Positions 33,810 through 42,528 of a stretch of DNA of 64,000 nucleotides are shown here, one piece after another (within the stretch, counting starts at the first letter, position 1; every line of letters begins with the position of its first letter). The stretch lies in NCBI GenBank assembly GCA_028278645.1, contig JANQDZ010000040.1, positions 1 through 64,000 of the forward strand, read 5' to 3'. Below the pieces are notes generated by a model that saw only the letters and a program-made list of their open reading frames with translations, had not been told where the DNA came from and ran no database searches. This DNA comes from Longimicrobiales bacterium (GTDB lineage: Bacteria > Gemmatimonadota > Gemmatimonadetes > Longimicrobiales > Gaopeijiaceae). A program made the position numbers and the translations under genes.

Positions 33810-34219
33810 ACCGTCGCCTCCTGCCGAGAGGCGAACACCTGAGCCACCGCTGCGGCGTAGCGGGACCAAGCCTCCTGCTCCTGCTCGAGGGCGTTTCGAC
33901 CCTTCTCGGTGAGTTGATAGAACTTGGCTCGCCGGTTGTTGGACGAGAGGCCCCAGTCCGATTCCACCCACCCCTTCTGCTCCATGCGATGGAGGGCCGG
34001 GTACAGGGCACCCTCTTCGATCTGGAAGACGTCGGCCGAGGCAGCCCGGATCCAGCGGGCCACGGCGTATCCGTGAAGGGGGCCCCAGCTCAACGCCTTG
34101 AGGACTAGGCCATCCAACGTTCCTTGGAGGAGTTCCATCTTTGCCACGGTATCACCCTTGGTCTTCGGCTGGGCTCGCCTGCTCCGGGGGGCAGGCGGCT
34201 CGTGCCGGTTCAGTGTCAT
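33806..34219 (-). CDS. PadR-family transcriptional regulator, module 8 (class B)
   Basis: Up to 137 residues. Core: MELLQGTLDGLVLKALSWGP then LHGYAVARWI, EEGALYPALHRMEQKGWVES and the wing NNRRAKFYQLTEKGRNALEQ. The ATG at 34219 has GGGGA 5 nt upstream but adds about 27 basic residues before the fold; GTG 34147 or ATG 34138 are alternative starts. The stop overlaps the permease start by 4 nt. Confidence 0.9.
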   Translation of the reverse strand: MTLNRHEPPAPRSRRAQPKTKGDTVAKMELLQGTLDGLVLKALSWGPLHGYAVARWIRAASADVFQIEEGALYPALHRMEQKGWVESDWGLSSNNRRAKFYQLTEKGRNALEQEQEAWSRYAAAVAQVFASRQEATV

Positions 34220-34224
34220 CGTCT

Positions 34225-34280
34225 TCCCCTAAGACGATTATGGGGAGAAGATGGTTGGCTCCCCTAAGATGTCAAGGGGA
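34225..34280 (-). promoter_or_regulatory. Promoter with tandem TCCCC/GGGGA operators, module 8
   Basis: Two imperfect inverted repeats share the left half TCCCCTAAGA: one at 34225-34246 and one at 34260-34280, each closing with GGGGA, with centres about 35 bp apart. On the minus strand a consensus TTGACA (34270-34275) lies inside the upstream repeat; the -10 is weak (CATCTT or ATCTTC around 34247-34253). Such placement suits repression by a dimer pair. Confidence 0.6.
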
Positions 34281-34339
34281 AGAGTGGGATGGGCGACGAA
34301 AGCAGCGTGAAGAGGGTAGGCGCCGAGTCCCTCCTGAGC

Positions 34340-37030
34340 TTAATCCTCCTTCAGGGTCAGAAGAGGGTCCGTTACCGAAGCCCGTTTCGCCGGGGCGTAG
34401 CAGGCTAGAAGGGCCACGGTCGCCGTGAGGAGGGAGACGGCGAGATAGGTCATGGGATCCGTGGACTGGACCTGGAAGAGCATGCCCGCGAGGAGCTTGG
34501 AACCGGCCAGGGCCATGGCCAAACCGGCGGCTAGGCCGAAGGCCACCAACAGTAGGCCTCGCAGAAGGACGTCCCTGAGGATCACCCCCTCCCGGGCTCC
34601 CAGTGCGAGGCGGATGCCTACCTCCCTGGTCCTTCGGTTCACGGCCAGGGCCGTCACGACGTACAGGCCCACCATGGCCAGGAAACAGGACAACCCTCCA
34701 AACGTCAGCAGGAGCAAGGTCTGGAAGCGCTGGACCGCTATCGACTCCTGAACCTGTGCCTCGAGGCTCTGCACGGTCCGGACAGGCACGGTGGAGTCCA
34801 CCTCCCAAACAGTTTCCCGTAGAGTTCCAGCCAGGGACACCGGATCCCCCTCGGTCCGGACCACCAGGTACTGGTACGCCCAGGTGACCTGGGTATGGGG
34901 TCGGTAATACTCCATGGCCGGGGCCTCAGCCAAGGATCTCCGCCGGACATTCCCGGCGACCCCCACCACGGTGTAGTAGTCGTCCGGGAAGAAGGCCTCG
35001 TCAAAGGACTCGGCACTCCCCCCCACCCCTCCGGCGAAGGAAAACCGTTTCCCAAGGGGATCCTCCCCGGGCCATAGATTCTCGGCCATGGCCTGGCTGA
35101 CGATGGCCACGGGGGCCCCTCCAAGCCTGTCTCCTGAGTCAAACTCCCGGCCCTGGAGGAGGGGCACTCCATTAGCCTCGAAGTATCCTTCCCGGATGAT
35201 GACCATCCCGGCCCAGTAGGCTTCCGTGGCCTCCTCGTCTAGGCCTTCGGGCAGGACGGACGTCTGAAAGCCGTTGTCCATGAGGGGTGGGGAATAGGTG
35301 GTGGATGCTGCAGTCACACCGGGGATAGTCCGGATCCGGTCAAGCAGGGCTCTGTAGAATCCGTCCACGGCCTCTGGGGTGTCGTAGCGGTCGGTGCTGG
35401 GATCCACGGTAGCCACCAGCACCGACTCGGCTTCGAAGCCACGATGAACTCCTGTGAGCCTTAGGAAGCTGGAGGTCAAAAGGGTGGCAGCCACCAACAG
35501 TACCACCGCCAGGCTGACCTGGAGGGTGACCAGGAGCTGCTGGGGCCGAAGGGCCCGCGATCCCGCAGATGACCCACGACCGCCGGAAAGGCCCCGGGCG
35601 AGGTTCGTCCGGGAGGCCCCGAGGGCCGGAAGGAAGCCGAAAGCCAGTCCGCTCAGGACCGTCACTACCCCTACGAAAAGGAGGGTCGCCGGGTTGATGG
35701 CCAACCCTTCCAGGTCCACGAAGTCCGGCGGAACCAGCTCCAACAGGGCCCGCTGGACACCCAAAGCCACCAGGATCCCCGCCCCTCCCGCCGAAAGGGA
35801 GAGGAGGAGGTTCTCCGAGAGGAGTTGCCGAAGGAGGCGGCCCTCACGGGCTCCCAAGGCCGAGCGGATGGCCAGCTCCCTTTCCCGAGACACCATACGG
35901 CTGAAAGCCAGGCCCGCAACGTTGGCACAGGCCACGAGGAGCACCAGTGCCGCCGCCCCGAAGAGGAAGGTGAGGAGGGTGTCAACGTCCCCCAGTAGCC
36001 CCTCCTTCAGGGGGATGAAGTGGATGTCGGAGTGGATATCCTCTCCCATTCCCGATTCCACGTCGATGGTATTGGCCAGGGTCCTCAAGCGAGACTCGGC
36101 TTCCTGGATATCGACGTTCGAACGAACCCTTCCCAGGCCCTGGAGGAAATGGAGCGTCCTTACGCCGGTGGGAAGACCCACCTGGGCCAAGAGCTCGTCC
36201 TCGCGGAGTGGGGTCCAGAACCATGTTTCCCGGAGGGGGAAAGAGAATCCCCGGGGCATGACGCCCACGATGGGGACCTCCTCTTCTCCCATAGGCATGG
36301 TTTCCTCAAGGACGTTGGGATCCCTTCCCATGAACTGGTCCCAGTACCGGTAGGAGAGGACCACGGCACGGGGCCCGCCCATCTGATCCTCCTCTGGGGT
36401 AAAGGTCCGTCCCATGAGGGGTTGGACTCCCATTACCGAAAAGAACTCTCGGGCCACCCCAGCCCCGTCCAAGGCTTCGGCACCCCCGTCCAACGGCACG
36501 GTGGTCTGGGTTTCGACGTAGGCCGTGAGGTCCACGTACCCGCCGGCATGCTCCCGGTAGTCACGGTAGTCGGGCCAGCTTAGGGATTGGGTTTTCCCTT
36601 CTTCCATGGTCCGAAGGACCTGTACCAGGCTTTCCGGCTCAGGGAAGGGGAGGGGCTGGAGAAGGACCTTGTCCACCACCGAAAAGCCGGCTCCGGTGGT
36701 CCCGATTCCCAGGGCCAACGTGCCGATGACGACTAGGCTGAAGAGAGGGGAGCCTCTCAGGGACCTCATGGCGTAGGCGAGGTCCGACCTCACGGATCTC
36801 CACATACTCTCCACCCCCTCGCGGCTTTTTTTCCTTGTTCGCCAGTTCACGACCCTGATCCGAATCCCACCCATTACGGCGTCTCTTCCGACGGCTATCG
36901 CCAGACGGAGGCTGCCCAGGAGACCCCGGTAACGGGGCTCAACGGCCTGGAGGCGCCAGAACACCAGGATCTCCGGGCCCCAGTCCCTACGGAATTTGGT
37001 CGGGTAGAAAAGCAGAAGGAGTCGAAGCAT
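34340..37030 (-). CDS. ADOP permease, module 9 (N-terminal YP-FR-E domain)
   Basis: 896 residues from ATG 37030; a TTG at 37036 overlaps the PadR stop (TTGA) and is an alternative. The N-terminal domain begins MLRLLLLFYPTKFRRDWGPE. TM1 is near 95-125 (LALGIGTTGAGFSVVDKVLL). The first coupling segment is NVAGLAFSRMVSRERELAIR then SALGAREGR near 367; the second is NRRTREVGIRLALGAREGVI near 795. It ends SVTDPLLTLKED. Confidence 0.92.
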   Translation of the reverse strand: MLRLLLLFYPTKFRRDWGPEILVFWRLQAVEPRYRGLLGSLRLAIAVGRDAVMGGIRIRVVNWRTRKKSREGVESMWRSVRSDLAYAMRSLRGSPLFSLVVIGTLALGIGTTGAGFSVVDKVLLQPLPFPEPESLVQVLRTMEEGKTQSLSWPDYRDYREHAGGYVDLTAYVETQTTVPLDGGAEALDGAGVAREFFSVMGVQPLMGRTFTPEEDQMGGPRAVVLSYRYWDQFMGRDPNVLEETMPMGEEEVPIVGVMPRGFSFPLRETWFWTPLREDELLAQVGLPTGVRTLHFLQGLGRVRSNVDIQEAESRLRTLANTIDVESGMGEDIHSDIHFIPLKEGLLGDVDTLLTFLFGAAALVLLVACANVAGLAFSRMVSRERELAIRSALGAREGRLLRQLLSENLLLSLSAGGAGILVALGVQRALLELVPPDFVDLEGLAINPATLLFVGVVTVLSGLAFGFLPALGASRTNLARGLSGGRGSSAGSRALRPQQLLVTLQVSLAVVLLVAATLLTSSFLRLTGVHRGFEAESVLVATVDPSTDRYDTPEAVDGFYRALLDRIRTIPGVTAASTTYSPPLMDNGFQTSVLPEGLDEEATEAYWAGMVIIREGYFEANGVPLLQGREFDSGDRLGGAPVAIVSQAMAENLWPGEDPLGKRFSFAGGVGGSAESFDEAFFPDDYYTVVGVAGNVRRRSLAEAPAMEYYRPHTQVTWAYQYLVVRTEGDPVSLAGTLRETVWEVDSTVPVRTVQSLEAQVQESIAVQRFQTLLLLTFGGLSCFLAMVGLYVVTALAVNRRTREVGIRLALGAREGVILRDVLLRGLLLVAFGLAAGLAMALAGSKLLAGMLFQVQSTDPMTYLAVSLLTATVALLACYAPAKRASVTDPLLTLKED

Positions 37031-37032
37031 GG

Positions 37033-37389
37033 TCAACCGGCTGGCAGAATGCTCTTTCGGGCCACAGCCAGGTCCGATTCCAGCCGGGCAATCTCTGCCT
37101 CGAGCACCCGGCGTCCAAACGACGTGGCTCGGTAGAAGCGCCAGCGTGAGCTCACGGGGCCCTCCCGGTCCTTCGGCGGGTCGGTTTCTTCCACCCAGCC
37201 GTCCCGCTCCATTCGCTGGAAGGTCTCGTAGAGGGTTCCGGCCGGAAGCAGGATGCGTCCTTCGGTCCTCTCTTCCACCTGGTGCCGAACTCCGTAGGCG
37301 TGAGTTGGTCCCCTTACCAGGCTCAGAAGGATGTGGAAGTGGGCCGGCTTGAGAGGCAGCGCCGTTTCGATCCTCGGATCGTCGTGCAT
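37033..37389 (-). CDS. PadR-family transcriptional regulator, module 9 (class A)
   Basis: A 118-residue PadR: KPAHFHILLSLVRGPTHAYG then VRHQVEERTEGRILLPAGTL, YETFQRMERDGWVEET, and the wing SRWRFYRATSFGRRVLEAEI. Same class as modules 1, 3 and 13. Its stop lies 2 nt before (or overlaps, depending on start) the permease start. Divergent from the module 10 regulator across a 255-bp control region. Confidence 0.9.
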   Translation of the reverse strand: MHDDPRIETALPLKPAHFHILLSLVRGPTHAYGVRHQVEERTEGRILLPAGTLYETFQRMERDGWVEETDPPKDREGPVSSRWRFYRATSFGRRVLEAEIARLESDLAVARKSILPAG

Positions 37390-37435
37390 GTGTGACGTAC
37401 CCTGTTGGTGGATGGTTCCGGATTATCGCCCATCG

Positions 37436-37454
37436 ATTATCGGAATCCGATAAT
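37436..37454 (-). promoter_or_regulatory. 19-bp perfect palindrome, operator of module 9
   Basis: ATTATCGGA-A-TCCGATAAT, nine perfect pairs. On the minus strand TTTCAA and GATAAT are 16 nt apart with the palindrome lying over the spacer and -10 box. A further GATTATCG half-site lies closer to the gene (37421-37428). Confidence 0.65.
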
Positions 37455-37525
37455 ACCTTGAAACCGCCTTCGGATCAAGAGATCGGATTCCGGGAAATGG
37501 AGTCCTTCTTTTCGATCCGGGTCAG

Positions 37526-37552
37526 GCTGCACCCCCTGCCAGGGGGTGCAGC
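37526..37552. terminator. Strong hairpin between divergent promoters of modules 9 and 10
   Basis: GCTGCACCCCCT and AGGGGGTGCAGC form a perfect 12-bp stem with a 3-nt loop. There is no T-run on either side, so it is not a classical terminator. Sitting midway between two divergent PadR promoters, it could insulate one from the other; it might also be a repeat element. Confidence 0.4.
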
Positions 37553-37598
37553 GCCCTCGATGCAACCCTCTCGGCGCTTGATCCGTCTCAAGGATGGT

Positions 37599-37614
37599 TG
37601 TAAGGTATCTTACA
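37599..37614 (+). promoter_or_regulatory. Dyad operator of module 10
   Basis: TGTAAG-GTAT-CTTACA, perfect 6-bp arms, 30 nt before the PadR start. I cannot place a good -10 box around it. Confidence 0.55.
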
Positions 37615-37644
37615 CTTCTACATCCCTTTGCCAGGAGAGAAATC

Positions 37645-37959
37645 ATGCCCCGTCCCCTCGGACTGTCTTCTCTCAAGATCCTCGCTGCCATCCGGGACGG
37701 AAGCGCATACGGCCTGGACATCATTGCCCATACCCGCCTCCCCTCCGGAACGGTCTATCCCACTCTGGGCCGGCTCCGGAGAAGCGGCCACGTAAGGGCC
37801 CGGTGGGAGGATCAGCGAACGGCTGACCGCGACGGTCGCTCCCGCCGGCGTTACTACGAGCTCAGCGGCGAGGGTGAAAGGGCTTTGGCCGAGGGTGCCG
37901 CACGGTTAGAAGAAGCCGTGGCCGTCATCAGTCTTCCAACGGGCAGGGCAGGGGCATGA
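37645..37959 (+). CDS. PadR-family transcriptional regulator, module 10 (divergent class D)
   Basis: A 104-residue PadR from ATG 37645 with GGAGAG 6 nt upstream. Core: LGLSSLKILAAIRDGSAYGL then DIIAHTRLPSGTVYPTLGRL, RRSGHVRARWEDQ and the wing RSRRRYYELSGEGERALAEG. The region between helix 2 and the recognition helix is shorter than in classes A-C. Its permease also has an N-terminal domain unlike the others. ATGA overlap with the permease. Confidence 0.9.
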   Translation: MPRPLGLSSLKILAAIRDGSAYGLDIIAHTRLPSGTVYPTLGRLRRSGHVRARWEDQRTADRDGRSRRRYYELSGEGERALAEGAARLEEAVAVISLPTGRAGA

Positions 37960-40595
37960 AAGGAGACGCTCCCGGCTGGGGCAGTCTACTCCTGAGGGCC
38001 TGCTCGTTTCTGGTTCCCGGCGATCGTAGGGCAGAGTGGCTGGAGGAATGGACGGGGGAGTTGGAAGCCTTGAGGCATTCGGGCCTCCGGGCACGACGAG
38101 TGGGGTATCCCGGACGGGTGGCATTCCTGGCCGGCGCCCTCCCCCATGCGCTATGGACTCGAAGGGAAGAGTGGACGGTGGAAAGCATCGGACAGGATAT
38201 CCGCTACGGTTTGAGGATCCTCAGGCGGGGCCCAGGCTTCAGCCTCGTGGCCATCTTCACCTTGGTTTTGGGGATAGGGGCCAACGGCGCAATTTTCTCC
38301 CTGGTGAACGGCCTCCTTCTGCGACCGGTTCCGGGAGTGGTGGAGCCGAATGAGCTTGTCCAGCTCGCTCGCAGCTACGACACGGCGCCCCGATGGGACA
38401 ACTTCTCCTGGCCGGCTTTTGAACTCATCGGACGGGAGTCGGAATTCCTGACAGGTGTAGCAGGCTTCTCAGGCTCCAGCTTTTTGGTGGGCCGGGGGGA
38501 GAGCATCGAGCCCGTCCAGGGTGAATACGTCAGCGGTGGGTACTTCAATCTCCTGGGGCTGGTCCCGGCCCATGGGAGACTTCTTGGTCCCATGGACGAG
38601 GTGGCCCCTGGGGCCCATAACGTTGTTGTTCTCAGCCACGGTTTCTGGCAACGGCGCTTCGCCGGTGATCCCGGCGCAGTCGGCCAGGTCCTCCACATTG
38701 GGAATGTACCCTACGAGATCGTGGGCGTGGTTCCGGAAGGCTTCGTAGGTGTGGACGCCATGGGCTCTCCCCCGGAGATCTGGGTCTCGGCCCTCCAACG
38801 TCCGGGGTCCGGCGACTACGATCTGTTCAGCGAGTGGGGCGCGAGCTGGTTCTACGTTTTTGGGCGCCTGGGGCCAGAGGTGGAATACCGGGTCGCCGAG
38901 GCCTCCATGGACCGAGTGAGCCAGATCCTTCGGACCGCCTGGGAAGGACACGAAGACATCCGGGTCCTCATGGCTCCGGGCCTTGGCCTCACTCCGGAGG
39001 AGCGGGAGGAGGGAAGGCAGCTCACCCTCCTCCTGGGAGTGCTCGCCCTCCTCGTCCTCGTTCTGACCTGTGCCAACGTAGGGAACCTCTTTCTTGCTCG
39101 CTCCGCCGGCAGGGGGTTGGAGATGGGCGTGCGCCAGGCCTTGGGTGCCGGACGGGTCCGGCTGGCCCGGCAGGTCCTCACCGAGAGCGTCGCACTTGCT
39201 CTGGCAGCGGTCCTGGTGACAGCCCCCCTGCTGGCTTGGTCCGGGGGGGCCCTGAACGCCCTTCTCCCAATGGCCCTTCGGGTATCCTTGGCTCCCGACC
39301 TCAGAGTTTATCTCTTTCTGGTGTGTGTAGGAGTGGCGGCGGGAATGCTCTTCGGGTTCGCTCCGGCCCTTGGGTTGGCCCGGGGAGATCTGGCTCACGC
39401 GCTCCGGGAGGGAGGGAGCAGCGGAGGCCGCGGGAAGAGCCTCCTGCGGGATGGCTTGGTCGTGGGGCAGTTGGCCATCTCCCTGGGTTTGGTCACCGGT
39501 GCCGCCCTCCTCGGGAAGAGTGTCTTGAATGCGAACCGAGCCGATCCCGGATTTAACCCTGACAACCTCATTGTGGGATTCATCGACCTGGAAGCTACCG
39601 GCCGGCATGAAGGTGAAGAAGTGGTTCGGTTTCAGCAGCGCTTGCTCGAGGAGCTGGAGAGGGTCCCCGGCGTGACCGGAGCCTCCCTGGCCGGCCAGGC
39701 ACCGATTCTGGGTGGCCATGCCCGCTCCACAGTAGCCGACCCGGATCGTCCCGACGATCCCGCTGGTCGCTTCGAGGCCGAGTATATCGTGGTAACACCA
39801 GGGTACTTCGAGACCATGGGGATTCCCCTCCTCCAGGGACGGGTCCTCCGGCCTCCGGCAGAAGAGCCGGAGCCGGTGGTGGTGGTTAACGAAGCCCTGG
39901 CGGGACGCTTCTGGCCCGACGAGAACGCGGTGGGGAAGATTCTGGTAAGGGGGGAAGCACGAATGCGCGTGGTGGGGGTCGTGGGGAACGTTCAGATGCG
40001 GTCCCTCAGGGCCCCGGCCAATCCCGGTGTGTACTATCCCTTCCACCAGGAGATTGACCCGGACCTTGTGGTTCAGGCGCGGGTCCAAGGGTCGCCGGCC
40101 GCCATAATTCCGGCCTTGAAGGGTGCGGTGACCACAGTGGACCCGGAAGTCCCGTTGACGCGGGTGACCGAGCTTCGTAGTGGTCTCTCCCGCTCCATGA
40201 GTGAGACACGGACCTTCGGCCTGGTGGTGGCGGTCTTCGCCGGCTTGGCCCTGGTTCTCTCGGTGGTGGGCTTGTACGGCCTCGTCTCCTACGGAGTGGC
40301 GCAGCGCAGGCGGGAGATGGGCATCCGCATTGCGCTGGGGGCCCCAGGTAGGAACCTGATCGGCCTCGTTTTGACCAGGGGCTTAGTCCTTTCGGGCATC
40401 GGATTGCTACTGGGCCTGGGGGTGGCCTTCGGGATAGGCAGGGCGCTGAAAGGCATCCTCTACGGCGTGGGCTCCTCCAACCTTCCCACCTTCGTTGGCT
40501 GCGGTGTCCTGCTCCTATTGGCCGGCACGGCGGCAGCCTGGCTCCCGGCACAGAGAGCCAGTCGGGTGGACGCGGTGGTGTCGCTGAGGGACTAG
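37956..40595 (+). CDS. ADOP permease, module 10 (N-terminal WLEEW-ELE domain)
   Basis: 879 residues. The N-terminal domain is LLRACSFLVPGDRRAEWLEE then WTGELEALRHSGL (about 10-43), distinct from the other modules. TM1 is near 95-125 (LVLGIGANGAIFSLVNGLLL). The first coupling segment is NVGNLFLARSAGRGLEMGVR then QALGAGRVR near 373; the second is AQRRREMGIRIALGAPGRNL near 781. It ends SRVDAVVSLRD. Confidence 0.92.
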   Translation: MKGDAPGWGSLLLRACSFLVPGDRRAEWLEEWTGELEALRHSGLRARRVGYPGRVAFLAGALPHALWTRREEWTVESIGQDIRYGLRILRRGPGFSLVAIFTLVLGIGANGAIFSLVNGLLLRPVPGVVEPNELVQLARSYDTAPRWDNFSWPAFELIGRESEFLTGVAGFSGSSFLVGRGESIEPVQGEYVSGGYFNLLGLVPAHGRLLGPMDEVAPGAHNVVVLSHGFWQRRFAGDPGAVGQVLHIGNVPYEIVGVVPEGFVGVDAMGSPPEIWVSALQRPGSGDYDLFSEWGASWFYVFGRLGPEVEYRVAEASMDRVSQILRTAWEGHEDIRVLMAPGLGLTPEEREEGRQLTLLLGVLALLVLVLTCANVGNLFLARSAGRGLEMGVRQALGAGRVRLARQVLTESVALALAAVLVTAPLLAWSGGALNALLPMALRVSLAPDLRVYLFLVCVGVAAGMLFGFAPALGLARGDLAHALREGGSSGGRGKSLLRDGLVVGQLAISLGLVTGAALLGKSVLNANRADPGFNPDNLIVGFIDLEATGRHEGEEVVRFQQRLLEELERVPGVTGASLAGQAPILGGHARSTVADPDRPDDPAGRFEAEYIVVTPGYFETMGIPLLQGRVLRPPAEEPEPVVVVNEALAGRFWPDENAVGKILVRGEARMRVVGVVGNVQMRSLRAPANPGVYYPFHQEIDPDLVVQARVQGSPAAIIPALKGAVTTVDPEVPLTRVTELRSGLSRSMSETRTFGLVVAVFAGLALVLSVVGLYGLVSYGVAQRRREMGIRIALGAPGRNLIGLVLTRGLVLSGIGLLLGLGVAFGIGRALKGILYGVGSSNLPTFVGCGVLLLLAGTAAAWLPAQRASRVDAVVSLRD

Positions 40596-40765
40596 AAAGG
40601 GCTTGATAGCAGTCTAAGCCACTCTTGCTAATGTACAGGCCTGCCTCCGGCCGCTCCTCAAGTTGGCTCCGGCCCCGATAGCGACTACCTGCTTCCAAGT
40701 CGGCTGTTTCGTTCTCAAATGGAGCTGTTGGTGCATGGGTGAACCACCATGCTTGGACCTCTAGG

Positions 40766-41689
40766 TTATTTGCCCTCGCGCGTGAACTCGAAGCGCTGCG
40801 GGCGGCCGCCCTTGGCGAAGCCGATTGAGGCGGTCAGGGAATCCCCGGCTGAGAGCTCATACACGATGCGTTGTGGGGAGTCGTGGCGGGGATTTTCGAA
40901 CACGGCGCGCGTGGCATCCAGCTCGGTGAGCACGAACTCGGTTGGCGGAACGCCGCCGGGCTGCGCGACATAGACCAACCCTCCGTTGCGCTCGACGATG
41001 CGCAGGTACTCGAACGCGACCATGGAGCCGCCCCTGACTGTGCGCGACACGCCGAGCATCGTGCCGCCCAACGGCGGGGTCCAACGCTCCTCGATCGACG
41101 ACGAGCCTCTCGTTCCAACCCAAGCGTCGGCCAGCCAAGCCATGTCGGCAATCGTGGCCTTGGCCGGGGCGGGCAGCGCGATGTCCTGCGGATGGCGGTA
41201 AAGCGCCACTGAGGCCAACTGGACCGGGTCACCGACGACAACGTGCACCAGCAGCCCGTCGGGCGTGATCCGAAACTCCCTCCGGATAAGCGAGATGAGC
41301 GAATCGTCCGACAGACGCACGATCTCAATGTCGTACACTAGCGCTCCGTCCTTCCACTCGCCGCGGTAGCGCGTCGCCGTGCTCGTCCCAACCTCCTCAG
41401 TGGTCGAGCCGTCGAGCGCGATGGACTCTTCGCGGCGCCTATCGCCCATGCCGCGCACCATGACGACCGCATCCTCCTCGATGCGCAGCGCGAACCTCAC
41501 GCTCATGGGGGGTTGCTGCTCCTCGCTGGGGCGGCCGTTGGTGCGGTCCTCGACATAGAGCCACTCGCCGCCGAACGCACGCAAGTCGTCGGCTTGAGCC
41601 GAGAGCGTACTAGGGGCAAACGCGGTGATGGCCGCGCCGAAGGCTGCGAGGAGTGCAAGCGCTGGTGCCGGCCAAGTGCGCAAGTGCAT
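40766..41689 (-). CDS. Exported DUF6265-like protein
   Basis: A 307-residue protein with a clear signal peptide (LALLAAFGAAITAFAPSTLS then AQA). The C-terminal half (about 183-303) matches the DUF6265 pattern: MAWLADAWVGTRGSSSIEER then WTPPLGGTMLGVSRTVRGGS and EYLRIVERNGGLVYVAQPGG. Function of the family is unknown. The middle third (about 35-175) looks like a lipocalin-type beta barrel. Its wording favours GCG/CGC codons more than the permease genes beside it, which may point to a separate origin; this is a visual impression. GGGGA lies 7 nt before the ATG. The 170 bp to its left and about 270 bp to its right hold no gene I recognise. Confidence 0.75.
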   Translation of the reverse strand: MHLRTWPAPALALLAAFGAAITAFAPSTLSAQADDLRAFGGEWLYVEDRTNGRPSEEQQPPMSVRFALRIEEDAVVMVRGMGDRRREESIALDGSTTEEVGTSTATRYRGEWKDGALVYDIEIVRLSDDSLISLIRREFRITPDGLLVHVVVGDPVQLASVALYRHPQDIALPAPAKATIADMAWLADAWVGTRGSSSIEERWTPPLGGTMLGVSRTVRGGSMVAFEYLRIVERNGGLVYVAQPGGVPPTEFVLTELDATRAVFENPRHDSPQRIVYELSAGDSLTASIGFAKGGRPQRFEFTREGK

Positions 41690-41957
41690 TCCGGAGTCCC
41701 CTTTCGATACGTGATCAACGAAGAGTAAGTGTCGGCGTGATCGAACACGCCGTCAACAAGCGGGTCATCGCGTAGCCCCAAGGCGCACGCCCGGGCGTCG
41801 GCGAGAGCGGATGAGGTGTGAATCACCCAAGGAACCATGGGAGTGGTGATTCGATCCCCCGACTTCCTCTGTGCCTCCTTTGGGCGTGGGTTGGTTCCAG
41901 ATGTCGATACACCTCGGTAATGTCCTTCGGGGCGGAGAATGCCGTGGGAAGTCCGGG

Positions 41958-42120
41958 CTAGTCAGCGATAGAGATTCGAAGCCCCATCCTTCCTATATCT
42001 TCGATGAAACGATCTGGCTCGACGGCGGTCGCCTGGAACCAAAGGCCGGGTTTTTGGGCAGTGCCATCGAGGTACTGAAGCAGGCAAGCAACAACTTGCT
42101 GGGACTTCTCTGAGCTCATG
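41958..42120 (-). pseudogene. C-terminal relic of a saccharopine-dehydrogenase-like gene
   Basis: 53 codons from ATG 42120, overlapping the stop of the relic upstream. The sequence QQVVACLLQYLDGTAQKPGL then WFQATAVEPDRFIEDIGRMG aligns by eye with the C-terminus of the gene at 45157-46263 (PVALCRQLARGMIKDRGAFV then FLVQLRGGGVNL). The Rossmann domain is absent, so this is a fragment. Confidence 0.5.
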
Positions 42121-42370
42121 GTTGACGGCCTCCTGCTGGATTCAAACCAGCGCGATCCCGGCGGCCAAGCCCAGTCCGATTTGGGACTGCTTCTATCTCG
42201 CTGGGGTGCCGATATCGGAAGCGGCCACGGCTCCACCCTGCGGCCATCCTTCCGATCATTCCCACATCGATCTTCGAGATGATCCCGGCCCGAGAAAAAA
42301 GCAGGTTTCCAAGATCCATAGCCACCGTCCCGAGCACTCCGGCGACGACTCCCGTCATGGCTAGGTCCAT
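42116..42370 (-). pseudogene. Truncated DUF2938-like membrane protein
   Basis: From ATG 42370 (GGGAGG just upstream): MDLAMTGVVAGVLGTVAMDL, then GMIGRMAAGWSRGRFRYRHP. A first TM segment followed by the VGR-x-GRFRY-type line resembles DUF2938 proteins. After SEIEAVPN the expected next helix (IGLGLAAGIALV) continues in another frame, so a frameshift and then a stop destroyed the gene. It follows the operon ending at 42529 and may once have belonged to it. Bases 42383-42528 hold no gene I recognise. Confidence 0.5.
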
Positions 42371-42528
42371 CGAGCCTCCCACTCGCCCATATCAGGTCCC
42401 GCGGGTCTTGTGACAGGTGAAGAGAGGATTGAGCGCCACCGTTTGGGAGCCGCCTATGTTTCTGATCGGTAGTGGTCTTGATCCTTGGCGGGCCGCAGGC
42501 CTTTGCTGAACACGGCCGATCTCGCTCT

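Noticed and set aside
32158-34011. Long minus-strand frame of 617 codons
   Set aside because: Low-complexity Pro/Arg/Gly-rich shadow of the module 8 permease in another frame; no domain.
38469-40088. Long minus-strand frame of 539 codons
   Set aside because: Antisense shadow of the module 10 permease; composition is rich in His/Pro/Gly with no recognisable fold.
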